Origin: Symbiodinium natans
Taxonomy: Eukaryota; Sar; Dinophyceae; Suessiales; Symbiodiniaceae
Reading direction: 5' to 3'
Assembly: GCA_905221605.1 (NCBI GenBank)
Contig: CAJNDS010000641.1
Coordinates: forward strand, 1-64,000
DNA: 64,000 nucleotides
Below are positions 55,938 to 64,000 of this stretch, in pieces; within the stretch, counting starts at the first letter, position 1; the number at the start of each line of letters is the position of its first letter. The position numbers and the translations under genes were made by a program. The notes beneath the pieces are model-generated. The model ran no database searches. It saw only the letters and a program-made list of their open reading frames with translations, and was not told the DNA's origin.

Positions 55938-58900
55938 TCATACCATCACACTCTCACGGTTTCGTTTTCGCTTGTTGGCTGCCCTAACCACAATGATTCC
56001 AAGAAGGCCTGGACAACAAATCATGAATACCCCAATAGATACTACAACATACCCAATTGGGAATGGTGTTGCTGGAAGCCACATGTCGTTCCGCAAGCCT
56101 TCACTCAAACCTGTCTCGATAGTGCCGTTTTCGTACACGGTGCCAACTGGAATTCTCTCCGAACCACTGAGTTGCCACAAACCAAGCCGACCGGGTCTGT
56201 CATTGCCCGAGAACTTCACCGGCCCCGAGACACCTTCAATCTGAAGCTCATCCCTGATGAAGTTCACGGCCTTGTTGTACACGGCTTCTTGCGGGGAGCG
56301 CAATTCCGAGATGTCGTGGTCGAGGAGCATGTGCTGTATTGCCTTGGCTTGTACACAGATCGCGTCCGCAGCGGCTCCCATGAGCTCGACGTGAGGATGT
56401 TCAATGGCACCTGTAGAATTTCCCGTGCTATCGTTGTAGCCCTGTGCAATTGAATTGTGAATATGGTCAAGCAAACTGTCAGAAGTGTACCCATCATAAC
56501 AGTCCAAAGGTTGCTTGGTTTGATTTGCCGACTTGCCGAGACCTGTGATGAAGAGTGCGCCCTGCAAGAGAGAACTGACCTTGCTACCTGTGCAAGATGC
56601 TGAATGTTGCAAGACTGCCTCGTCGTTCACAATCCACCAAGACCGCGATCGTATCCCCACAGAGATCCAGACCATTCCCTCCCTCGATCCGACCTCTGCT
56701 GATGCACACACCACCATCCGGAAGAGGGTCTCACTGCCGAACACCATAACGACGCGGCGCTTGCCATCCTTCAATGCGGCCATAGTCGACAACATACCTT
56801 GCCAATCTGTCTCAATCGACGAAGCGTAAGAGTTGCCAATGCCGGCGTTGCCGAAGGCTTCCTGGTACTCGGTGGCCTCGTTTCGATAGATTGCGGGGTC
56901 CCCAGAGACAATTGCAATGTGCCGCCAAGCGAACATCTCTGCCCACTCAATGATGACATTCTTGGCCGAGGTCGTCTCGACCCCAAGGCGAACGAAGTCC
57001 GGGAAGAGGCTGGTGTCAGAGAGGGACTTGCCAGAGCAATCCATGCCCACGGTTGGGATCAACATGGAAGACGAGAGTGCTGCCAACGATTCGCAGACAC
57101 TGGAGCATGCCATGCCAGCCAACCCGACCCAAGAGTCTGTGCCGGCAAACTCTTCCAACACCGCACGCAGCGCGTGCTCCGAGTCACACTGGTCATCCAG
57201 GAACTTGAGCTTTATCTCGAAGCCAAACAAAAGCAATTGTTGCTGATTTATGATGTCCCGTGCGATCATCGCCGCTGTTTTCATGGTTGGGCCTGGGGAC
57301 CATCTGCCGGTCATCGGTAGAGGCACAAGGATGTCAATGAAGACAGTCATCACCGAGTAGAAGTCAATAGCGGGAAGCAACGCTGCTTTCACGGCGTCTG
57401 CCTTGGATGTGATCTCGCTCAATGCGATGTCGCTGGCTGCTCCACTTGATGCAATCGCCTTTATCTTGGCTTGTAACTCACCCCAAGCAGATTCAACGAT
57501 TTCCATCTGGGCAATAAAATGCCCAGCCTTGAGGGTCTGCTGAGAAGTCTCATAGTGATTGATGCTTGAAGCGAGCTCTGCTGCGGACCCTTTGCCAAGG
57601 CCGACCAAGACTGCCTCTTTACACATCTTCTCGAGGAGCATCAGCAGGCTGCTTGCTAAGCTAGATCGGGCGCCTGGAACATTTGGGTCCATGTCAAAAG
57701 CTGCGTCTACGTAAGCATTCATTGCTAGCTCTGACTTCTGCAGCAAATTAAGGCTGGCATGAGCATATTGATCCACCGTCAAGTGAACATCCGCCAAATC
57801 TTCGGCAAGGTCGAAGAGGCGATCAGCAACAACTTGCACAATCGGCACAGGGAGAGTTGCGGAAGAGTCTCCTGATATGATCCGTTCAAGCTGTGTCGAA
57901 AGATCCTTCAAGGTTGCATGCGAGATGTTCATGTTCTCTTCGCTGTCGATGCCGATTTCAGACAAGCGGAAGTGCTTAGCCAATTTCTGTGTCCCTGCAC
58001 GGAAAAACCCCAATTCCTTGATTGCAGACTCCAACTCCTGGCGGGAGGCCGTCAGAGGCGGGGTGCACACACCTCGACCTTCCGCATATGCCCGCATGGC
58101 CACGGTAATCTGAGCAGACATCGGGTCGACTCCTGCATCCCACGTCATTCCCCAGATCGTCAACAAGGTGGCGACGCTGTGGTCACCATCATGAACCTGC
58201 AGTAAGAGGCTCTTGAACGGCGTCCACAAGTCGTCAACGCGTTTCATCTCCTGCAAGATGCAGATGTCAAGTGTCCTGGGTAGGCCAGGCTGTTGATGAA
58301 TCAAGCCACTTTGAGCCCCTTCGAAGCTTGCAATTGTCTGGATCATCTCCTTCTTGTTTTCCGTGACATTCCGTTCAAGGCCAATCAGAACTGCCTCAAA
58401 TCCTGCTTTCTGAATGAGAATGCGCTGAACCCCTGAGACTTTGAGCTCTTCGCAATTCACTTCAGGGGCCTTCAGTTTGCACTCAGTGAAAATGTTCTCC
58501 AACGCTTCAAAGCCGTAGTTGACAAACTGTTTGCCCTGATCCTCGACGATTTGCAAGAGCCTGTGGTCTTCATCACTCACAAAGTTAATGCTTTCTGCCA
58601 TGGTTTTTCCGAGACTCAGCCACCTGAGCCACAGTACGCCATACGCTTCGGACACCAGCTGTGTGGGAGCTGCCGCCATGTCTGCTGCCACGGAACCCTC
58701 TCTCATCATTTTGAGGTCTGCCAGCGCGCTCGCATCTGAATTCGAGAAAAGAATGCGGCTGTCCAGGGTATTCACTCCCTTGGCAGCCTGAAGGAAAAGC
58801 CTGCATGCTTTCTGTGCATGCATGAGCTGTCGGGTGGAAACATCAAACGCCATCTGCCACTGACGACGTGTCATAGTGGTGGGGCAACTTAGCGGTGGAT

Positions 58901-59753
58901 CGGCGTAGGCCAGAGTCGCAGCTGCTGCCTTGGTTCTTAGGCCTGCAATTTTGGCAACGATGTCATTCAGACTGTTGTCGCTCGCCAACTCTTCGAAGAT
59001 GACAGTGTCAATGGCCTCTTTGAACTCGTCCCAGAAAAAGGTGACAAGGCGCATCTCTTGCAAGATGCATTGGTTGATGGTGGCTTCCAAGCCGACAAAG
59101 TTAAGGCCTTCCAAAATACCAGCATGAGCATCAACAAACAACGTCCTCGTCTCCACAATCCGGTTGAACATGGTGTCCGGATGGACGCCAAAGTGTAGTA
59201 GAAATACTTCCGCTGCCATCTTTTCCACGAGCGCACTTTGCCTGTTTGCAGTATTGACTTGTAGGCCCGAAAAATTCGCCCCCGCTCCACTGATTGCATC
59301 TACGTACCGGGACGAGCAAATCTGCGTCAACCCGTACAATTCGCTGCTCATGTCGTCGAGTGTGGTCAAAACTGAAAGCGAAGTGTTTGCGACATTGTCC
59401 TTGAGAAAGTTCTGAAATGGTGACCACTTAGCCCGCACATTGTCCAGAGCATTGACGATGGCCTGAGAGGGTGCTTCGACAATATCCAACCCATTTCCAT
59501 CCCTGAGCATGATGTGCTCAGAGTCAAAGAGACTCATACTTTCCTCCATGTTTGCCTTGCTTGTCGACACATTCACACCCTTGGCAATCATCAGAAACTC
59601 AAACTGCATCTTCGCAATCAGCCAACTTTGACGACCTGCAGCTATCAGTCCTGCCTTCCACTGCGCATCCGTGACCGTGACTGCACTCGCATTTCCTTGA
59701 AGAAGAAACACCAATGCAGCGATGGTCACAAGACTCCTGCTGCCCTCCATCAT
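55938..59753 (-). CDS. type I membrane receptor-like protein: PilJ-like helical repeats plus PBP1/ANF ligand-binding domain
   Basis: A single 1,271-residue frame with an ATG start and no intron. Residues 1-24 are a signal peptide. Residues 28-770 hold five to six helical modules. Each opens with an (A/S)xRQ-like motif (R41-Q42, R171-Q172, R308-Q309, R571-Q572; V-Q-R at 442-444) and a hydrophobic helix such as KMQFEFLMIAKGVN. Most close with an aromatic segment (WSPF 110, WDEF 241, WTPF 510, WGEL 757). This pattern matches the PilJ / nitrate-sensor type input domain of bacterial chemoreceptors. Residues 803-1225 form a PBP1 (ANF-receptor) domain like that of GABA-B receptors: PLPMTGRWSPG at the start, DDQCD at 853-857, and SGPVKFSGNDRPGRLGLW near the end. 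One helix (1231-1256) precedes a basic 15-residue tail, so most of the protein is outside the cell. No kinase, cyclase or seven-helix part exists; signalling would need a partner. Ligand unknown. Confidence 0.85.
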   Translation of the reverse strand: MMEGSRSLVTIAALVFLLQGNASAVTVTDAQWKAGLIAAGRQSWLIAKMQFEFLMIAKGVNVSTSKANMEESMSLFDSEHIMLRDGNGLDIVEAPSQAIVNALDNVRAKWSPFQNFLKDNVANTSLSVLTTLDDMSSELYGLTQICSSRYVDAISGAGANFSGLQVNTANRQSALVEKMAAEVFLLHFGVHPDTMFNRIVETRTLFVDAHAGILEGLNFVGLEATINQCILQEMRLVTFFWDEFKEAIDTVIFEELASDNSLNDIVAKIAGLRTKAAAATLAYADPPLSCPTTMTRRQWQMAFDVSTRQLMHAQKACRLFLQAAKGVNTLDSRILFSNSDASALADLKMMREGSVAADMAAAPTQLVSEAYGVLWLRWLSLGKTMAESINFVSDEDHRLLQIVEDQGKQFVNYGFEALENIFTECKLKAPEVNCEELKVSGVQRILIQKAGFEAVLIGLERNVTENKKEMIQTIASFEGAQSGLIHQQPGLPRTLDICILQEMKRVDDLWTPFKSLLLQVHDGDHSVATLLTIWGMTWDAGVDPMSAQITVAMRAYAEGRGVCTPPLTASRQELESAIKELGFFRAGTQKLAKHFRLSEIGIDSEENMNISHATLKDLSTQLERIISGDSSATLPVPIVQVVADRLFDLAEDLADVHLTVDQYAHASLNLLQKSELAMNAYVDAAFDMDPNVPGARSSLASSLLMLLEKMCKEAVLVGLGKGSAAELASSINHYETSQQTLKAGHFIAQMEIVESAWGELQAKIKAIASSGAASDIALSEITSKADAVKAALLPAIDFYSVMTVFIDILVPLPMTGRWSPGPTMKTAAMIARDIINQQQLLLFGFEIKLKFLDDQCDSEHALRAVLEEFAGTDSWVGLAGMACSSVCESLAALSSSMLIPTVGMDCSGKSLSDTSLFPDFVRLGVETTSAKNVIIEWAEMFAWRHIAIVSGDPAIYRNEATEYQEAFGNAGIGNSYASSIETDWQGMLSTMAALKDGKRRVVMVFGSETLFRMVVCASAEVGSREGMVWISVGIRSRSWWIVNDEAVLQHSASCTGSKVSSLLQGALFITGLGKSANQTKQPLDCYDGYTSDSLLDHIHNSIAQGYNDSTGNSTGAIEHPHVELMGAAADAICVQAKAIQHMLLDHDISELRSPQEAVYNKAVNFIRDELQIEGVSGPVKFSGNDRPGRLGLWQLSGSERIPVGTVYENGTIETGLSEGLRNDMWLPATPFPIGYVVVSIGVFMICCPGLLGIIVVRAANKRKRNRESVMV

Positions 59754-59956
59754 GAATCAGTGGCGCACAGAATTGAACATAAAAAGGCTGCGGGAAAGTA
59801 GTGGTGGAGTCGTACCTGGTCCCTCTCTGTGTGTTCGTTTTTTGGTCCCGGTTTTTTGGAAAAATTAGGCTTTTGGTTTACACGTCTGATTTTCTTGCGC
59901 GGGCCTCGAACTTGCCTGGAATCCTGCAGCCTTTCTTGTACTTAGCTGACTTTGAA

Positions 59957-60087
59957 CAACAACAAGAACAAGAACAAGAACAAGAACAAGAACAGTAACA
60001 ATAATAAGAACAACAATAACAGCACCAAGAAGAAAACACCACGAAGAACACAGCAATAACAACAGCAACAGCAAGACAAATAACAAC
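59957..60087. repeat. CAA/GAACAA-rich low-complexity tract
   Basis: Four to five copies of GAACAA, then irregular AAC, AAT and AGA triplets, at the junction of the two 7.35-kb copies. It could be the remnant of the recombination point or a simple A-rich spacer upstream of the receptor gene. Confidence 0.8.
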
Positions 60088-60090
60088 CTC

Positions 60091-62600
60091 CTACATCACG
60101 TCGTCCTCACGAATAGCATGACTACCTTGAGAGTTGAACCTTGGGGTCTTGAGCTCCCTCAACTCTAAACCGTCTTCAGGAAACACACCGGCGCGCCCTT
60201 GCAAGGACAAGAATCCTCCTCTGTGTCGTTCCCTGCCAGCGCCGCAACCGGAGATGGGCTTAGAAAAACGGGCAACGCGCCCTCTTAATGCCAGCATCAC
60301 TATCACTGCACCTGTAACCTGGCAGTGCGATGCAAACTGGAGCACACTGCCCGAGGGCAGCCCATCAGCCCATGCCTGGTTGCACTGCCGCAGAAGCTTC
60401 TCAAAGAACTTGACATCCTGCTGCGATTTGCGATAACCTTGCCAGAACAGCAGAAGCAATCCAAGACTTGTGCTGCTTAGATAGCTTGGATACCTGCCAG
60501 CAAGGAGCGCAGATTCACCCAGGATTGAACAGGATCTGAACTCCAGCAGCTATCCCTGTCGGCATCAAGTTGTCTGATCTGCTCATCCAAGGAAAGGATG
60601 TCAAAACCCAGCTCATGGAAGTCCGTCAGACATCCCTTCTCAGAATCAGGAAGAACAGCCTGAAATCGGAGCATGTTGTCTGGCAGTGGCCACCATTCAC
60701 TGGATTCTCCAACTCACGCAAGTAGTCAACTCGTTGGGTCAGCTGTCTGACCGCCTTCACAAACTCTTCGGCATCTTGTTTTTCACGATCCTCCTTCTTC
60801 AGCTCGTCCCACTTGACGCCCAAGTGAAGTAGCTCCACCATAATGGCCTCCAACTGCTGTCCATGCAAAGGCTGCGAGCTAATAGCCGCACCCACGCAGA
60901 AATGCATCTCCGCACGCACCTGCTGGATGACATCACAATCTTGCATGCTCAGTCGGAGAGTCGTCTCTGGAGAGCAAAGTTCATCACAATAGAGCCTGCC
61001 TTTCGTCCCGATGTCCTTGCAAGCAATCATCGTGACAGCAACAGCAACAACATCACGCTGATTCTACTGCAGCTAGTGCCAATCTTCCTCAATCTTTTCT
61101 TGCAAGAGTCATCAGATACATTCCCACCCTCATCTACAGTGAATCTACAGCACATCGCGAGAAAGACACGATTACCACTACCGAGCCGAGCAGTCCTCTG
61201 AGCCAGCGGACACCACGAGCTTCACAAGCTCTTGCCGCTTCTCCTGGTCCATCTGCCCGGGCAGCTGGTGGGACAAGAGCTTGCCCAAATGATGTAGAAG
61301 CCTCGTGTCGTGCGTCCTCCGCTGGAAGGCTGCTTGCTTTCTGCAAGCCCTGCAGATTCGTTTTGCAAGGTTACTGGCTCTCATCTTGAATGGCAGAGGC
61401 GTGAATGCTGCTCCGCTGTGCAGTGGCCAACTTACTTGGCAACGAATGAAACAAGAGGGCAGCGCAGCGGCCTCCAAAGACTCTACGCTCCTCACGCGGC
61501 GAAGGTCCTGCGCAGAATGTCGACAAGCTGGCGAAGCTCGGTGACGACACGTTGAGGTTGTGCCACGCACTTGGTTTGAAGCGCCTGGACTGCGAAGTGC
61601 TTGCTCAGCCAATGTGCAAAGACTGAGGATGGCCACGTTAAGGCCGTTATGTTGCCCCACTCTAGGTCCCATGACCTCCAGCTTCTGGTCTCGGCTCGCT
61701 CCATCTTGTCCAAGTGCTTCTGCTTGAACTTCTGCAGTTCTTGCACTTGTCCCAGCTGCCCCCAATGCAGGTGATCGACCTCGCGAAGGACAGGTTTCCG
61801 AGCGCACGCCAAACGCTCTCAGCGAACAGGTTTGGACTGTTTGAGGACCTATCAAGAGCTGGCAAGTAATAGAGTTGCTACGCCCATGGTACACCAGTCC
61901 TATACTTTTTGGTCCAAGCTGCTTCACCCGGCTTGTCCAGGCCCAGCAACTGCCCAAAGGTGTCCCGGAGGCGTTGCAGGGAAGTCATCCCATTACAAGC
62001 GCAGGAGGTTGGATAAGCATTGACCTGACCAGCACAAGCTTACGGAATTTACCCTGCCAAGGAGTCTTCAGAACAAGTCAGCAGCCCGACGCTGCTGCCC
62101 AAGTGCTTGAAGCCAGTTGCATCATGATGGCTTCCCTACATAGGTCTGAAGGACCTGCGCTGCAAGGCAGTTCAGCAAACAGATGCTTTGATTGCTTGCA
62201 GTCCCTCGGCACACTGCGGCGCAGAACATGTCAGAAAGCAAGTCAGCCAAATACGACTTTACAATACTTTACAAGTGGACGCAAGGTGTATCCAGCCGAG
62301 CCACCAACAGTTCGAAGCGCCGAGTCACACACTGCAGCGAAGGATTCATCATCTCATTGGGATTGAGCTTCCTCCGAGCAACATCGCTCTCTGAATTTCT
62401 ACATGGAGCTCCCCACCCTCATTGATTGCCATTCCACGCAGTACATCCGGATGGATTTTGGGCACTGGCTGCGAGGATTCCACCAAAAGCAGACGATGCT
62501 GTTGCCACAAGTAGAAAGCATGTGGGAAGAACCCATTCACAAAAGGCGAACTTGAAAACTTTTGTGCCACAACTCGCCTGCAAGTCGAAGCTCGGTTCAA
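60091..62600 (-). pseudogene. exon block of the unidentified gene, duplicated copy 2, with its own frameshift
   Basis: It contains the same minus-strand segments as copy 1. The segment near 60,550-60,600 is intact (DEQIRQLDADRD). However, the first segment (62,349-62,600) has CCC where copy 1 has CCCC, so the frame shifts after SSIP and stops two codons later. A four-base loss at 61,688 is compensated by a one-base gain near 61,655, leaving about 16 residues in another frame. The VVV near copy-1 position 54,170 is VV here, an in-frame change. No family was recognised. Confidence 0.4.
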
Positions 62601-63038
62601 AACAACTGTACTCTAGCAGCACATGTTTGACTTTGTGCCAGACACTAGGCTTACGGTAGCGGAAAGGATTGTCGCCCCGCCGTGAGTTATGGCTTTGGCA
62701 TCAACTCACTCACCTACAAGCACTTTCAAAGAAACAGTCGGATATAGAGCGGTAGACGAACAGACTTGCTCACTCACCTACAAGTCCTTTCAAAGGAACA
62801 GTAGGGTCTAGAGAGCGGTAAACGAAAAGACTTGTCAAGGACATGCACTGCACAATATGAGGAAACTAATTGGCTCTGCCACTCACTGGAGCTTGATGCG
62901 AAGTGCATCGTAAGAGCTCCCATTGTGAAGCTAACATCTTGTTGCTTTCTCACACAGCCTTGATGCACGTAAAGCTTTGTGCATCGCAAAAGGATTCGCC
63001 AACAACTTGAGATGTACCCATCGCTGCAAGCAAATCAT

Positions 63039-63178
63039 GGCCGTCCAGGCCCTCCAGGCCGTCCAGGCCCTCCAGGCCCTCCAGCCCCTCCAGGCCCTCC
63101 AGCCCCTCCAGGCCCCTCCAGGCCCCTCCACAGGCCCTCCACAGGCCCTCCACAGGCCCTCCAGGCCCTCCAGGCCTG
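63039..63178. repeat. minisatellite of CCTCCAGGC units, copy 2
   Basis: The counterpart of the tract at 55,717. Its right half has been rewritten into four CCTCCACAGGC-type 12-base units that copy 1 lacks, so unit length as well as number differs between the copies. Confidence 0.92.
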
Positions 63179-63253
63179 GTGTAGGAACCACCATAAGCTC
63201 GCCACAGACTGTTCACAGCCTGTCTCGAGTTTGTGTAGGCTTTCCACAGCCTC

Positions 63254-64000
63254 TCATACCATCACACTCTCACGGTTTCGTTTTCGCTTGTTGGCTGCCC
63301 GAACCACAATGATTCCAAGAAGGCCTGGACAACAAAGCATGAATACCCCAGTAGATACTACAACATACCCCATTGGGAATGGTGTTGCTGGAAGCCACAT
63401 GTCGTTCCGCAAGCCTTCACTCAAACCTGTCTCGATAGTGCCGTTTTCGTACACGGTGCCAACTGGAATTCTCTCCGAACCACTGAGTTGCCACAAACCA
63501 AGCCGACCGGGTCTGTCATTGCCCGAGAACTTCACCGGCCCCGAGACACCTTCAATCTGAAGCTCATCCCTGATGAAGTTCACGGCCTTGTTGTACACGG
63601 CTTCTTGCGGGGAGCGCAATTCCGAGATGTCGTGGTCGAGGAGCATGTGCTGTATTGCCTTGGCTTGTACACAGATCGCGTCCGCAGCGGCTCCCATGAG
63701 CTCGACGTGAGGATGTTCAATGGCACCTATAGAATTTCCCGTGCTATCGTTGTAGCCCTGTGCAATTGAATTGTGAATATGGTCAAGCAAACTGTCAGAA
63801 GTGTACCCATCATAACAGTCCAAAGGTTGCTTGGCCTGACTTGCCGACTTGCCGAGACCTGTGATGAAGAGTGCGCCCTGCAAGAGAGAACTGACCTTGC
63901 TACCTGTGCAAGATGCTGAATGTTGCAAGACTGCCTCGTCGTTCACAATCCACCAAGACCGCGATCGTATCCCCACAGAGATCCAGACCATTCCCTCCCT
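63254..64000 (-). CDS. second copy of the receptor-like gene, 3' part only
   Basis: This encodes residues 1027-1271 of the receptor-like protein, open through the window edge, so the rest lies to the right. In the visible 245 residues it differs from the full copy by N1077S, T1079A, T1114I, I1233M, I1240T and I1245L. The first three remove two N-glycosylation sequons (NQT and NST). The last three lie in the transmembrane segment. Fold motifs, including SGPVKFSGNDRPGR, and the basic tail are unchanged, so it is probably functional if the unseen part is intact. Confidence 0.85.
   Translation of the reverse strand, partial: REGMVWISVGIRSRSWWIVNDEAVLQHSASCTGSKVSSLLQGALFITGLGKSASQAKQPLDCYDGYTSDSLLDHIHNSIAQGYNDSTGNSIGAIEHPHVELMGAAADAICVQAKAIQHMLLDHDISELRSPQEAVYNKAVNFIRDELQIEGVSGPVKFSGNDRPGRLGLWQLSGSERIPVGTVYENGTIETGLSEGLRNDMWLPATPFPMGYVVVSTGVFMLCCPGLLGIIVVRAANKRKRNRESVMV

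Larger units (their letters stand above)
52735..60087 (-). repeat. 7.35-kb tandem duplication, copy 1
   Basis: Sequence starting at CTCCTACATCACG (52,735) is repeated from 60,088. The offset is 7,353 bases at the left and 7,316 at the right, because of small indels. Copy 1 includes the exon block (52.7-55.3 kb), a CCTCCAGGC minisatellite, and the whole receptor-like gene with about 330 bases upstream of it. The left border lies about 430 bases from the trinucleotide array, and the right border is a CAA-rich low-complexity tract. Confidence 0.95.
60088..64000 (-). repeat. 7.35-kb tandem duplication, copy 2, continuing beyond the window
   Basis: It repeats 52,735 onward in the same order and orientation: exon block, minisatellite, 3' part of the receptor gene. 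The window ends inside the receptor gene. Differences from copy 1 are substitutions, short indels, absence of a 48-base stretch (at 61,913), and a changed minisatellite. Confidence 0.95.

Noticed and set aside
1-64000. Spliced-leader RNA, tRNA, rRNA and CRISPR arrays
   Set aside because: I looked for the dinoflagellate spliced-leader 22-mer, conserved rRNA segments, tRNA arms and spaced identical repeats and saw none. Reading by eye could miss a single tRNA.

Overview
The window looks like nuclear DNA of a protist, most probably a dinoflagellate. The evidence is: long and degenerate arrays of the TTTAGGG-type telomere repeat scattered through about 27 kb; mostly GC-rich sequence; large intronless genes; very recent tandem duplications of whole gene blocks; and one probable intron with a non-canonical GA...AG boundary that restores a Walker A motif. 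No rRNA, tRNA, spliced-leader gene, bacterial-type operon or CRISPR array was seen. Other lineages with TTTAGGG telomeres (chromerids, some stramenopiles, green algae) are not excluded.

Layout. (1) 1-2,090 is strikingly AT-rich with no recognisable gene, and it changes abruptly to GC-rich sequence. (2) 2.2-4.3 kb holds a minus-strand gene for a predicted secreted protein of unknown function, whose frame breaks twice, plus weaker exon-like pieces. (3) 4.7-32.2 kb is gene-poor and subtelomere-like. TTTAGGG and variant heptamers (TTTGGGG, TTAAGGG, TTGAGGG, TTTCGGG, CTAGGGT) occur in both orientations with microsatellites and palindromes. It contains one clear gene, an ankyrin-repeat protein (16.5-17.7 kb, minus), and a 101-bp hairpin element flanked by an 8-bp direct repeat. 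(4) 32.3-44.3 kb is a direct triplication of a roughly 4.85-kb unit. Units 2 and 3 are nearly identical and unit 3 is truncated. Each unit carries exon-like minus-strand segments of an unidentified gene, and a detached fragment of the unit lies at 45.9 kb. (5) 44.8-45.7 kb is an intronless peptidase E-like (S51) gene, minus. (6) 46-47.4 kb has an unidentified minus-strand exon set. (7) 48.17-49.27 kb is a cluster of about 13 copies of an 18-bp palindrome with an ATCGAT core. (8) 49.3-51.5 kb, minus, has exons of an AAA+ ATPase, possibly RNF213-like. (9) 51.75-52.3 kb is a trinucleotide array. (10) 52.7 kb to the window end is a tandem duplication with a period of about 7.35 kb. Each copy contains a single-exon gene for a type I membrane protein (1,271 aa in the complete copy) and, downstream on the same strand, a block of exon-like sequence.

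The most notable object is the 1,271-aa protein. It has a signal peptide, five to six tandem helical modules resembling the bacterial PilJ/nitrate-sensor input domain, a PBP1/ANF-receptor (GABA-B-like) ligand-binding domain, one transmembrane helix and a 15-residue basic tail. It is tandemly duplicated. In the part of the second copy visible here, two N-glycosylation sequons are lost and three substitutions lie in the transmembrane segment.

Almost all supported genes lie on the minus strand, consistent with the unidirectional gene blocks known from dinoflagellates (inference). Exon boundaries for the multi-exon candidates are approximate.
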